In this document: positions 16,682 through 24,576 of the stretch, in pieces | Layout of the letters: each line of letters opens with the position of its first letter | Numbering within the stretch: the stretch's first letter is position 1 | NCBI GenBank assembly: GCA_904420215.1 | Contig: CAJFUR010000111.1 | Location: 1 to 40,347 of the forward strand | Direction of reading: 5' to 3' | DNA length: 40,347 nt | Source: an uncultured Eggerthellaceae bacterium | Lineage (GTDB): Bacteria; Actinomycetota; Coriobacteriia; Coriobacteriales; Eggerthellaceae | The notes under the pieces: generated by a model | What the model saw: the letters and a program-made list of their open reading frames with translations, nothing else | Databases searched by the model: none | What the model was told of the DNA's origin: nothing | Made by a program: the position numbers and the translations under genes

Positions 16682-16712
16682 CGTATCGTAATAATTATTA
16701 TTACGATACGTT
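16680..16712. promoter_or_regulatory. Perfect 15-bp inverted repeat, candidate LysR operator
   Basis: AACGTATCGTAATAA (16680-16694), spacer TTA, then its exact complement (16698-16712). It is AT-rich against a GC-rich genome. It is placed immediately upstream of the MFS promoter and downstream of the LysR gene. It lacks a following T-run on either strand, so a terminator role is less likely than a regulator site. Confidence 0.55.
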
Positions 16713-16745
16713 ACATCAGAATATTGAGGCCCACAAACAACGGTT

Positions 16746-16774
16746 GTCGTCTCGCGATGCAGAGGCGAGACGAC
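16746..16774 (-). terminator. Hairpin after the first LysR gene
   Basis: A 10-bp stem GTCGTCTCGC (16746-16755) with 16765-16774, 9-base loop. On the minus strand it is followed by AACCGTTGTTTGTG, a weak T-rich end. It lies 24 bases after the LysR stop. Confidence 0.5.
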
Positions 16775-16798
16775 TTCGCCACGAGAAACCCCAAAGAA

Positions 16799-17710
16799 TC
16801 AGGCATCCCCCCTTTCCGTGGACCCGACACCGTCCTCGTTTTCAACGACCTCCCGCACGCTGCTGAGAAACAAGGGCACGAGCGGGTTTCTGTTATCTGT
16901 CTTGTAGGCGAAAAACACCTGCGAAAAAACGGGACTCGCGAGGTCGGCGATCCAAATGCCCGGATAACCCCGAATGGCCTTGCACATCCAATCGGGAATG
17001 ATCGTATACCCTCCTCTGAGAGAAACCATAAGGCCTGCGGCGTGAGGGTCGTCAACGTATCCCGTGCGCCTCGACCGATACCCGACGGTTCTCAAGAGCC
17101 CATTCATGAATTCGAGCGATTTCAGGCAGGTGTAGGCGTCTTGGGCAACGTCATCGGGCACTATAACATCCTTGCCAGCCGCAGGGTGGCTTTCGCCCAC
17201 GACGATGCGCAACGGATACCTTCCCAAAGGTTCGTACGACAGCGAGCCCTTGTCGTCGAAGTCCCCCTGCATGAAAAACCCGATGTCAACCCTATTGGCA
17301 AGCAGCTCCTCGGCAATGGTCCACGGCTTTTCGATGACGAGATCGATGTCCACACTGGGAAACCGTTTGAGGAAGTCTTCAAGCGCCGGAAGATAGTAGC
17401 TTTGTATGTCGGTTCCAACCGAGCCCAAACGCAGAGAGCCGTGCCCCGACGCCTTGTTCGCCACAAGGGCATCGGCCAGATGATCGTACCGATCCACGAT
17501 CTCTGCAAACGCCTCGTAGGCAATGACGCCGTTGTCGGTCATCCTGATTCCGCGCGGGGAACGGGTCAGGAGTTCGGCTCCAAGCGCACTTTCCAACATC
17601 TGCATGTGCTTGCTCAAAGCCGGCTGGGTGATAGCCTCTTTCTCGGCGGCCTTGGTAAAGCTCGCCTTGTTAACAACCGTGAGGTACTCGCGCATATAGC
17701 TGATTTTCAT
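16799..17710 (-). CDS. LysR-family transcriptional regulator (1)
   Basis: 303 aa. The N-terminal winged helix (about 1-60) reads MKISYMREYLTVVNKASFTKAAEKEAITQPALSKHMQMLESALGAELL, a standard LysR HTH. The effector domain (about 90-290) has the periplasmic-binding fold with LRLGSVGTDIQSYYLPALEDFLKRFPSVDIDL and a late block GGYTIIPDWMCKAIRG. It likely senses the substrate of the adjacent enzymes and controls the MFS gene and possibly the operon. It is separated from the upstream ferredoxin-molybdoenzyme operon by an intrinsic terminator, so it is transcribed on its own. Confidence 0.93.
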   Translation of the reverse strand: MKISYMREYLTVVNKASFTKAAEKEAITQPALSKHMQMLESALGAELLTRSPRGIRMTDNGVIAYEAFAEIVDRYDHLADALVANKASGHGSLRLGSVGTDIQSYYLPALEDFLKRFPSVDIDLVIEKPWTIAEELLANRVDIGFFMQGDFDDKGSLSYEPLGRYPLRIVVGESHPAAGKDVIVPDDVAQDAYTCLKSLEFMNGLLRTVGYRSRRTGYVDDPHAAGLMVSLRGGYTIIPDWMCKAIRGYPGIWIADLASPVFSQVFFAYKTDNRNPLVPLFLSSVREVVENEDGVGSTERGDA

Positions 17711-17899
17711 ACGTCGCTTCTCTCGTTATTCGCGTTGCACGCCAATCGCCCCCATAAGCATAGTAGCAAATCACTCCCGAAAAAACGCATTCCAATCGTC
17801 CGTTTGCCGCCAAACGCAAGCCAAACCCCAAGAGTCGGCACATGCTCGCCCAACACGCCTCCCCCCAAGCACCCGCCACCGCTCCATACGCCGCCCCTC

Positions 17900-17936
17900 A
17901 CAAAAGAAAGGGACGGGATCCGTTTCGATCCCGTCC
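17900..17936 (-). terminator. Intrinsic terminator ending the molybdoenzyme operon
   Basis: Minus strand: stem GGACGGGATC (17936-17927) with 17920-17911, 6-base loop, then CTTTCTTTTG. A clean rho-independent terminator 48 bases after the last ferredoxin gene. Confidence 0.85.
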
Positions 17937-17984
17937 TCTCAAAACCGTTCGGCAAGCAGTCGTGGAGCTTCACGCTTCAGAATC

Positions 17985-18320
17985 TCAGGGAAGGAACACC
18001 GAGCACTTGTATCCCTTGGCCTCCATCTTCTGAGCAAGCTCGTCAAGAGTTCCGTACTCGATGCATTGGGCAAGGCAATGCAGTTGGCAGGAAGGAACGC
18101 CCCCTGCAGCCACACGGTCCTCACACAAAGTGCATGACGACGTGGGGACGGGCACATACTTGGTTTCCCAAGTGCCATCGAGCTTCTTCCAGGGACCCAG
18201 TTCAAGCAGCTTGATTCCCCATTGTCCCCTCGGCAAGCCGAGTTCGTTTCTGCAGGCGATTTCGCATGAATGGCATCCGGTGCACCATTCGTTGTCGATC
18301 ATCAAACCATAGGTGGCCAT
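17985..18320 (-). CDS. Two-cluster ferredoxin-like electron-transfer subunit (1)
   Basis: 111 aa. Cysteines at 13, 16, 19, 23 (CTGCHSCEIAC) and 63, 66, 78, 82 (CTLC...CQLHC) fit two [4Fe-4S] clusters. The closest large relatives are DmsB/PhsB-type subunits, but this is about half their length and has two clusters, not four. It starts at ATG 18320, with GAAGGGAG upstream (an in-frame ATG at 18338 is less well placed). It lies 27 bases downstream of catalytic subunit 1 and should feed it electrons. No membrane anchor (DmsC/NrfD) is present, so the pair is probably soluble. Confidence 0.88.
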   Translation of the reverse strand: MATYGLMIDNEWCTGCHSCEIACRNELGLPRGQWGIKLLELGPWKKLDGTWETKYVPVPTSSCTLCEDRVAAGGVPSCQLHCLAQCIEYGTLDELAQKMEAKGYKCSVFLP

Positions 18321-18347
18321 AACGGATTCTCCCTTCACCCCTTGCGG

Positions 18348-20642
18348 TCAGTCTTCGGCGCGGTAGATCTTGCAGGGCAACGCCCCGTAGTGGGATCCCA
18401 GGCCGAGTTTGCCAATCTCTTTGTGGGGCATGAGCTCGTTGATGTTGGACTTCCAAACATCGAACAGTTCTGCGTCCTTCGCTTCGGGATACCACCAACC
18501 ATGATCGCAGTTAACCACGTATTCCTTCACAATGGGAGTGACGTCCGCCTTGAACTTGGCCCTTCCCCATGGGTTTTCGACGTACACCCAGTCGCCTTGG
18601 CTGATGCCGTATTTCTCCGCCGTGACCGGATTGATCTCCATCATGGCTGCAGGACGAATTTCGCGCAGGCTATCGATCATGCGATGCTCGGTATGGAACG
18701 AGGTGGGCCGGCGGGCGCCCGTGGTGAACTGGAGCGGGTATTTCTCGGCCCATTCGGGGCGGGAAATCTTCGAGAAGCGCGGCTCTTCGTAATAAGGCAG
18801 CGGATCCTCGCCCAGCTTGTTTTTGACCGTGCTCCAGAATTCCACGCGCCCCGTGGGAGACTTGAATCCCGGTTGCCCATCGGCGCGAAGAAGACCCAGC
18901 TTGTACTGATAGTACGGGATCTCGTAGCGCCCATACACCCACTCGCACAAATCCGCGTAAGTCACGTCTTCGGGAACGTCCGGGAAATTATGAATCTTCG
19001 CGTTAAGGTAGTTGTAGGGGTCTTTCCACTTGGGCTCGGCTTCCAAGTCCCGGTCGGGATTTATGCGGTGATCGAGATCGAGCATGATCTCCAAGTCCGA
19101 CTTGCATTCTCCCGCCGGCTCGATGACCTTGCGAATGGCGTTGAACTGGCCGGGCTGGTTGCAGCCATGCAACGAAACGAAGCCGTCATGCTCAATGGCG
19201 AAACTCAGCGGAAGAACCAAATCGGCCAAACCTTGGATGGTGGGATTCATCATGATGTCCGTGGCCATGATGAACTCCTTGTGGCGACAAGCCTCCAGCC
19301 AGCGTTTGGGCTGCTGCGTGATGCACGAGGAAATGAAATTGGAAGACTGGATGTAAAGGAACTCTATCGGGTACGGAATGCCCGTCAGCAGGGTATCGAG
19401 CGTGCAGTCGGGCTGGGTCGTGTTGATGATGAAATCCATGGCAGGATACTGGTCGTGACCCGCAATGGGAATGGGATTCGTATCCTCTTCCTCAATCTGG
19501 CAGCCCACGCCCTTACGCCCCGTGGCTCCCGCAGTCTTCATCGTCTGCCCCAACTTCACGCCCCCCGGATTGTCGAGGTTTCCGCACAAGGCGAAAATCC
19601 CCCAAACGGCATGGCAGATTTGCAAGGTATTCGGATTCTGATCAGCCTTGAGGCCAACAGAGGCCGTGCAAGGCTTCTGGGCCAGAAGGCGGGCGGCGCG
19701 ATAGATGTCCTCAGCGGGAACGTCGCATATCTCTGCGGCCATTTCGGGAGTCATCGTACAGCACCGCTCGGCGTATTCCTCAAAGCCATACGTCCAGCAT
19801 TCGACAAACTCGTGATCATAGAGATCCTCGTTTATGATGACGGCATTCATGGCCATGGCCAACGCGGCGTCGGTGCCAGGGCGCAGCTGCAAATGGATTT
19901 CCGCATGCATGGCAAGCCAACTGGCGCGGGGATCCACCACGATCAGCTTCATACCGCGCTTCATCATGTCAACGGTGCTGTGGCCGAAGAGCCCGTCGGG
20001 GTTCGACCATAGGGGATTGCGACCCCACACGAGCATGTATTTGGGGCATTCCCAACGAGGATCGTCATAGCGATCCTCGAATCCGAAAGCACCGTCGTAT
20101 TCCACATAGGCAGATCCCAACAGCCAGTCCATGGCAGTCTGACGCGGGATGACACAGGACCATCCGCCATTGGCATGGATGGCGGTGCGGCTGTGGAAAA
20201 CCTCGTTGCATAGCTGGAACTGGTAACCCGAAGCCTCACGGCCTGTGCCGCACCACACCGACACCGTGTCATAGCCGTACTTCTCGGTCAGGCGGTGGTA
20301 CTCGGAGACGATGATGTCATACGCCTCGTCCCAAGAAATACGCTCCCACTTGTCGGCCTGCCCGCGGTACTTCCTGTCCCGTTTCATGGGATAGAGCAGG
20401 CGGTCGGGATGATAATAGTACTCAGGAAGCGTCAGGCAGCGCACACACAGGCGGCCATTGGTGATAGGCTGCTCGGGATCGCCTTCCACCTTGACAAGCT
20501 TGCCGTCCTTCACGAACACGCGCAAACCGCATGCGACATCGTGGCACCCCGGAGGCGACCACTGCGTCGTACGAAAAACCTTCGTGCCGTCCTCGAGTTC
20601 GGTCATGTTCGGTGCTTCGCTCACCCGGCTCAACAAACTCAT
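18348..20642 (-). CDS. Molybdopterin oxidoreductase, catalytic subunit (1)
   Basis: 764 aa, DMSO-reductase superfamily with bis-MGD. N-terminal cluster motif: Cys33, 38, 66, 69 (C-x4-C-x27-C-x2-C; GCHDVACGLRVFVKDG and RLCVRC). Then the conserved VWCGTGREASGY, GWSC163VIPR (candidate Mo ligand), CPKYMLVWGRNPLWSNPDG, IVVDPRASWLA, LRPGTDAALAMAM, and the C-terminal molydop-binding domain with FTTGARRPTSFHTEHRM and NCDHGWWYPE. No signal peptide. Cytosolic location and pairing with a small ferredoxin and MFS/LysR recall catechol dehydroxylases and, more distantly, acetylene hydratase. The substrate is unknown. AAAGGAGAG precedes the start. It closely resembles catalytic subunit 3. Confidence 0.9.
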   Translation of the reverse strand: MSLLSRVSEAPNMTELEDGTKVFRTTQWSPPGCHDVACGLRVFVKDGKLVKVEGDPEQPITNGRLCVRCLTLPEYYYHPDRLLYPMKRDRKYRGQADKWERISWDEAYDIIVSEYHRLTEKYGYDTVSVWCGTGREASGYQFQLCNEVFHSRTAIHANGGWSCVIPRQTAMDWLLGSAYVEYDGAFGFEDRYDDPRWECPKYMLVWGRNPLWSNPDGLFGHSTVDMMKRGMKLIVVDPRASWLAMHAEIHLQLRPGTDAALAMAMNAVIINEDLYDHEFVECWTYGFEEYAERCCTMTPEMAAEICDVPAEDIYRAARLLAQKPCTASVGLKADQNPNTLQICHAVWGIFALCGNLDNPGGVKLGQTMKTAGATGRKGVGCQIEEEDTNPIPIAGHDQYPAMDFIINTTQPDCTLDTLLTGIPYPIEFLYIQSSNFISSCITQQPKRWLEACRHKEFIMATDIMMNPTIQGLADLVLPLSFAIEHDGFVSLHGCNQPGQFNAIRKVIEPAGECKSDLEIMLDLDHRINPDRDLEAEPKWKDPYNYLNAKIHNFPDVPEDVTYADLCEWVYGRYEIPYYQYKLGLLRADGQPGFKSPTGRVEFWSTVKNKLGEDPLPYYEEPRFSKISRPEWAEKYPLQFTTGARRPTSFHTEHRMIDSLREIRPAAMMEINPVTAEKYGISQGDWVYVENPWGRAKFKADVTPIVKEYVVNCDHGWWYPEAKDAELFDVWKSNINELMPHKEIGKLGLGSHYGALPCKIYRAED

Positions 20643-20700
20643 GACTCTTCTCTCCTTTCCTCGAAAACCGCTTTGCTTTTTTTGATAAAACCCAGATCAA

Positions 20701-20952
20701 CTATATGAAAGGCAAAATTACGTTGTCATAATCCGCTGGCTGCGCCCCGCAATGCCCGACACCAATCTTGCTTTCGCGTTGCTCTCTACCTTGGACGTAC
20801 CCCATCTCCCTACTACCGCATGCAGGGCATTCGCACCGGTTCTCCCCCGGTCTGACAACATGCCCGCATAGGGCACAGACAAGCTCAAGGGGCGCAATGG
20901 CCAACTCGCCATACTGGCATTTGCCGCATCCATGGCAGGTGTAGCATCCCAT
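20701..20952 (-). CDS. Small cysteine-rich protein (83 aa)
   Basis: The N-terminus is GCYTCHGCGKC, with cysteines at 3, 6, 9 and 12 (C-x2-C-x2-C-x2-C). It is followed by a zinc-ribbon or rubredoxin-like half with CALC (26-29) and CPAC (42-45). The C-terminus is uncharacteristic. A GGAGGGG site sits just before ATG 20952. It lies 58 bases upstream of catalytic subunit 1 and follows the ferredoxin of subunit 2 after a hairpin. It could be a metal chaperone, a small redox carrier or a cofactor-insertion helper. I do not recognise a named family. Confidence 0.72.
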   Translation of the reverse strand: MGCYTCHGCGKCQYGELAIAPLELVCALCGHVVRPGENRCECPACGSREMGYVQGREQRESKIGVGHCGAQPADYDNVILPFI

Positions 20953-21053
20953 GCCTCGCCCCTCCTTCCAGCATCTCCAGACTTACAAGCTCGACCAAAG
21001 TCGGGCGGGAACAAGCTCGGCAGCGCCCATCATGGCAACCAAAGCGGCAACGG

Positions 21054-21073
21054 GCGCCCGCCAAAGCGGGCGC
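21054..21073 (-). terminator. Hairpin between the module 2 ferredoxin and the Cys-rich protein
   Basis: An 8-bp stem GCGCCCGC (21054-21061) with 21066-21073 and a 4-base loop, 14 bases after the ferredoxin stop. There is no T-run, so partial termination or RNA processing is more likely than a full stop. Confidence 0.4.
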
Positions 21074-21087
21074 TCGTTCAAGCGGCC

Positions 21088-21435
21088 TTACTTCTCGCGC
21101 ACGGAAAACAGCACACGTTTGGGTTTCTCTTCCAGAAACGGAGCGAGTTCTTCAACGGATCCGTAACGCATGCACAGCGATTGGCAATGGTGCACGCATG
21201 CCGGCATCTTCCCCGCAGCAACGCGACCCTCGCACAGGTTGCACATGTCGGTTGGCACAGGAATGTTGTCGTACTGCCATATCTCGTTCTCTTCGTCTAT
21301 GGGCCAAGGCCCGCTCTGGAACACTTTGATGCCGTACTGTCCCTTGGCCAAGTCCAGCTCTTTTTTGCAGGCCACTTCACACGTATGACAGCCGTCGCAA
21401 TATTCGTAATCGATCAACAAGCCCATCTTTGCCAT
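21088..21435 (-). CDS. Two-cluster ferredoxin-like electron-transfer subunit (2)
   Basis: 115 aa, a homologue of the other two small FeS proteins: cysteines at 13, 16, 19, 23 (CDGCHTCEVAC) and 65, 68, 80, 84 (CNLC...CVHHC) for two [4Fe-4S] clusters. It differs from its paralogues in the linker (GPWPIDEENEIWQYDNIPVP) and in a longer basic C-terminus (KPKRVLFSVREK). AAGGAGG stands 7 bases before the start. It lies 18 bases after catalytic subunit 2, its probable partner. Confidence 0.88.
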   Translation of the reverse strand: MAKMGLLIDYEYCDGCHTCEVACKKELDLAKGQYGIKVFQSGPWPIDEENEIWQYDNIPVPTDMCNLCEGRVAAGKMPACVHHCQSLCMRYGSVEELAPFLEEKPKRVLFSVREK

Positions 21436-21453
21436 GGTGGCTACCTCCTTGTT

Positions 21454-23769
21454 CTACAGGCTCGCCGGAGGATGGTATCCAACGGCCTTCTTGACGCGGC
21501 ACAGCATATTTTTATAGGGAGAGCCATACGAGTGCGGACCCACGTCGAACTGCACCGTCAGACAGTTGGCATTCGACTCGAACACTCCGTAAAGCTCGGG
21601 TTCCGCACCCTCACGTTCGGGGAACCACCAGCCCTGTTCAGCATTGACGACGCCGCGGCGCATGCCGGGATTGACGGAGAGCTTGAACTTGCCCTTGCCG
21701 TGGGTGTTCTCAATCTCGATCCAATCGCCGTCTTCCAAGCCAAGTTCGGCCGCGTCCTCGGGGTTCATCTCGCTTACCGGCCACGGATGGAACTCGCGCA
21801 TGGTCTTCACCTGACGATGCTCGGAATGGAAGAACTCATAGGACCTCTGTCCCGTGGTAAGCACGAAGGGATATTCTTCCGCCAACTCAGGAGTGCGAAC
21901 GGGGGATTCCGTGGGCTCCTCCCAGTACGTGACTGCGGGGAGATCGAAGTCATCGAAGTTCAGGCAGAACAGTTCCACGCGACCGGAGGCGGTATTGAAC
22001 CCCGGCTGACCATCGGCACGCAGCCGTCCGGTCTCGTACTTGAAGTAGTCGATGTCCGTGTAAAACTCGCCGTCTTCTATCAAAGAGGCATGATTGCCCT
22101 CGTAACGCGAGGATTGAAGGTCTTCCATAACGTAGTCAATGAGTTCGACGGCGTTGTCCCACTTCGCATCCTCCGGATTCAGACGCTTGATGAGGTCGAG
22201 AGCTATCTCTTCGTCGGTCTTGGCTTCCCCCACGTCGATAACCTTGTATATGGCGCGCAGCGGATTCCACCATCCGCGAATGCCATCACGTTCGGGGCTG
22301 GTAGCCACGGGAAGGAACACGTCAGCACAGGCAACCGCCGTCGGCGTCAGCCACAAATCGGCGATGGCGACGAACGGAACCTTCTTCAAAGCCCTATAGA
22401 CGCGCTCTGCCTCGGCAGCCATGTTCGCAAACGTGTTCGTAGACGATATGAAGACCATGCCTATGGGATAGGGCTCCCCCGTTTCTATGGCATGGAGCGC
22501 CGCATCGGTGAAAGCTTGGCTGATGTGACCGTATTTGCGCAAAGGGGACCAGTCGTTCCCCAGACGGTCCTGAGTGACTTCGGGAGGAACGTTGTGAGAT
22601 ACCGCAGCGCGGATGTCGGCCTGAACATAGCCCGAATCGACAAGGATGTTGGAACCGGGCCTGTCAATTTGGCCCGTGATGGCCATAAGCGACATGATGG
22701 CCATGGCCAGAGCCGTCGCATGCTTGCAATGGTCGATGGCGACGCCCCATTGCATGGCCCACGGCTTTTCGGCGGCAAGCGTGCGGGCGGCCCGCACGAT
22801 CTGATCCTCCTTGATCCAGCAGATTTCGGCGGCGCGAGCCGGAGTCATCTCGGAAACGGCGTTCTTCATATCCTCGAAACCCCATGTCCATTTTTCCACG
22901 AATTCGCGATCGTAGATCTCCTCCTCGACAATGACGTGTAGCATGGCCATTGCCAAAGCGGTATCGGTTCCAGGACGGAGGCGAATCAGAATGTCCGAGC
23001 GGGCTCCAAGCCAAGTGACGCGGGGATCGATAGTCATCAATTTCGAACCGCGCTTCATCGCGTCGACGACCCAATGCCCATAGAATCCATCGGAGTTAGA
23101 TTTCAGCGGATCGCAACCCCACATGACGATGTATGCCGGAACCTGCCAACGGTCATCGTCGTACTTCCCGGAATGCACTTGAGCAAGGTCGGCAATGAAG
23201 GAGTTACCCATGAACGCGTTCATGGCCGCCAAGCGTGGTGCATAACAGGCATCGCCGGCAAGAAAGCCGCCACATGTATTGGGAGTCTTGAAGCCGACAA
23301 GTCCCAGAAACGGCAGCTGCCACGTGGCATTACGTCCGGTACCGAACAGGCAAAGGATGGACTTGGGGCCGAGTTCGTCCCATACCCTGCGCACGTTCTC
23401 TTCCACGATGTCGTATGCCTCGTCCCAAGTGATGCGCTCCCACTTGTTCTCACCACGTTCGCCCACGCGCTTCAAGGGAGTGGTGACGCGGGTTTCGTTG
23501 TACACGGTTTCGGGCAGGGCAAGGCAGCGCATGCACAAACGCCCATTCTGCACCGTGCTGTTCGGGTCGCCTTCCACTTTCTCCAGCTTGCCGTCTTTGA
23601 CATAATACAGAACACCGCATCCCTGATGACATCCGGGAGCAGACCAGACGCAGTTGCGGTAGACCGTATACTCGTCATCCTGCCACACGTGCCGGTCTTT
23701 CGGATAGGCTTCCTCGCTGAAGTCGTTCCTCAGATCAACCGTGACACCGTTATACTTGCTTCTGTCCAT
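21454..23769 (-). CDS. Molybdopterin oxidoreductase, catalytic subunit (2)
   Basis: 771 aa from ATG 23769 (AGAGGAG upstream; an in-frame ATG at 23838 lacks one). It is the most diverged of the three: cluster cysteines 47, 51, 79, 82 give C-x3-C-x27-C-x2-C, one residue shorter in the first spacing, plus an extra Cys40. The candidate Mo ligand is Cys175 in GDACYAPRL, aligned with GWSC of the other two. Other family blocks are VMWGCDPLKSNSDGFYGHWVVDAMKRG, MTIDPRVTWLG, LRPGTDTALAMAM and NAEQGWWFPE. No Tat signal. The extra Gly-rich region near 165-175 and the changed ligand environment suggest a different substrate from subunits 1 and 3. Confidence 0.9.
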   Translation of the reverse strand: MDRSKYNGVTVDLRNDFSEEAYPKDRHVWQDDEYTVYRNCVWSAPGCHQGCGVLYYVKDGKLEKVEGDPNSTVQNGRLCMRCLALPETVYNETRVTTPLKRVGERGENKWERITWDEAYDIVEENVRRVWDELGPKSILCLFGTGRNATWQLPFLGLVGFKTPNTCGGFLAGDACYAPRLAAMNAFMGNSFIADLAQVHSGKYDDDRWQVPAYIVMWGCDPLKSNSDGFYGHWVVDAMKRGSKLMTIDPRVTWLGARSDILIRLRPGTDTALAMAMLHVIVEEEIYDREFVEKWTWGFEDMKNAVSEMTPARAAEICWIKEDQIVRAARTLAAEKPWAMQWGVAIDHCKHATALAMAIMSLMAITGQIDRPGSNILVDSGYVQADIRAAVSHNVPPEVTQDRLGNDWSPLRKYGHISQAFTDAALHAIETGEPYPIGMVFISSTNTFANMAAEAERVYRALKKVPFVAIADLWLTPTAVACADVFLPVATSPERDGIRGWWNPLRAIYKVIDVGEAKTDEEIALDLIKRLNPEDAKWDNAVELIDYVMEDLQSSRYEGNHASLIEDGEFYTDIDYFKYETGRLRADGQPGFNTASGRVELFCLNFDDFDLPAVTYWEEPTESPVRTPELAEEYPFVLTTGQRSYEFFHSEHRQVKTMREFHPWPVSEMNPEDAAELGLEDGDWIEIENTHGKGKFKLSVNPGMRRGVVNAEQGWWFPEREGAEPELYGVFESNANCLTVQFDVGPHSYGSPYKNMLCRVKKAVGYHPPASL

Positions 23770-23806
23770 AGAGTTCTCCTCTTTCTTCCCGAAGGCAGCG
23801 CTTCGT

Positions 23807-24061
23807 TCAGCGCGGCCTGAGAACGAGCTTGCACCCATCGACGATTTCCGCGTTGTCCATCATCTTCGTCGTCTTGGGAACGCGTGACCCAGTCTGGTCG
23901 AACAAAGCGTATTTCGCTTGGTCGGCCAACGAAATGCCAAAGGCATCCAACGCTTTGGCGTACACGACGCTGAAGAAGTCACCGTACATGAACTCCGCTT
24001 CAACCGTCTGGCCTTCGTGCTCGAGCACGAGCACGACTTTGTCTGTAGGCAATCCGGCCAT
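23807..24061 (-). CDS. Ubiquitin-like small protein (84 aa) in the molybdoenzyme operon
   Basis: 84 aa from ATG 24061, GAGGAGG 6 bases upstream. The pattern of short strands (VVLVLEHEGQTVEAEF), a helix (FFSVVYAKALDAFGI), YALFDQTGSRV, and a closing IVDGCKLVLRPR resembles a beta-grasp/ubiquitin-like fold such as YukD/EsaB or MoaD relatives. The di-glycine tail needed for MoaD/ThiS sulfur transfer is missing, so sulfur carriage is unlikely unless processed. It lies 37 bases upstream of catalytic subunit 2, clearly part of the operon. The role is unknown; the fold call is an inference from sequence pattern only. Confidence 0.7.
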   Translation of the reverse strand: MAGLPTDKVVLVLEHEGQTVEAEFMYGDFFSVVYAKALDAFGISLADQAKYALFDQTGSRVPKTTKMMDNAEIVDGCKLVLRPR

Positions 24062-24235
24062 CCCGTCCTCCTCTTCCCTCAAACGTTTCCAGCAGTTCCT
24101 TTTCAGCCGCATCAGCCCAAAGCAGCCGCCTTCTGTGCATAAGGCAGCCGGGCCGACCGGCAGCACAATGTCCCCGAAACATCGCCGCCACACGCAAACG
24201 CAGGCGGCCATCTCCCATGCGGGCGAAAACCTTTC

Positions 24236-24574
24236 TCATGGAATGAAAATGGAGGTCATTTCCCCTTTCTCAGCCATGATTCCGGCAAGGTCTTCGAGCG
24301 TCCCATACTCGATCACGCTCGCGAGGCAGTGCATGACGCAGCTGGGTTGCTCCCCACTTGCAACCCGCTCCCCGCACAAGTCGCATTCCGCCGTAGGCAC
24401 GGGAACGTAGCGGTGCTCCCAATGTTTGCCGTCCGCGAGTTTGAACGGCTTCAATTCCAGCACTTTGATGCCCCATTGGCCAAGCGAAAGCTCGCGTTCG
24501 TTTCTGCAGGCAACTTCGCACGAGCGACAACCTGTGCAGTAACGGTTGTCAATAAGCAAACCGTAGGACTGCAT
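24236..24574 (-). CDS. Two-cluster ferredoxin-like electron-transfer subunit (3)
   Basis: 112 aa. Cysteines at 13, 16, 19, 23 (CTGCRSCEVAC) and 64, 67, 79, 83 (CDLC...CVMHC). Close to ferredoxin 1 (shared start YGL-IDN and end IEYGTLEDLA). ATG 24574 sits two bases after the stop of catalytic subunit 3, with AAGGAGG upstream, so the pair is translationally coupled. A 174-base gap then leads to the ubiquitin-like gene; I see no gene there and only weak dyads. Confidence 0.88.
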   Translation of the reverse strand: MQSYGLLIDNRYCTGCRSCEVACRNERELSLGQWGIKVLELKPFKLADGKHWEHRYVPVPTAECDLCGERVASGEQPSCVMHCLASVIEYGTLEDLAGIMAEKGEMTSIFIP

Positions 24575-24576
24575 GA

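Noticed and set aside
16680-16712. Palindrome as the terminator of LysR (1)
   Set aside because: No T-run follows on the minus strand, and a better hairpin (16746-16774) lies closer to the LysR stop.
18348-20642. Standard respiratory DMSO/TMAO or nitrate reductase
   Set aside because: There is no Tat leader, no DmsC/NrfD anchor and no four-cluster DmsB. The partner is a two-cluster ferredoxin and the neighbours are MFS and LysR genes.
23807-24061. Ubiquitin-like peptide as a MoaD sulfur carrier for molybdopterin synthesis
   Set aside because: The C-terminal Gly-Gly is absent (it ends LVLRPR) and no moaE-like gene is adjacent.
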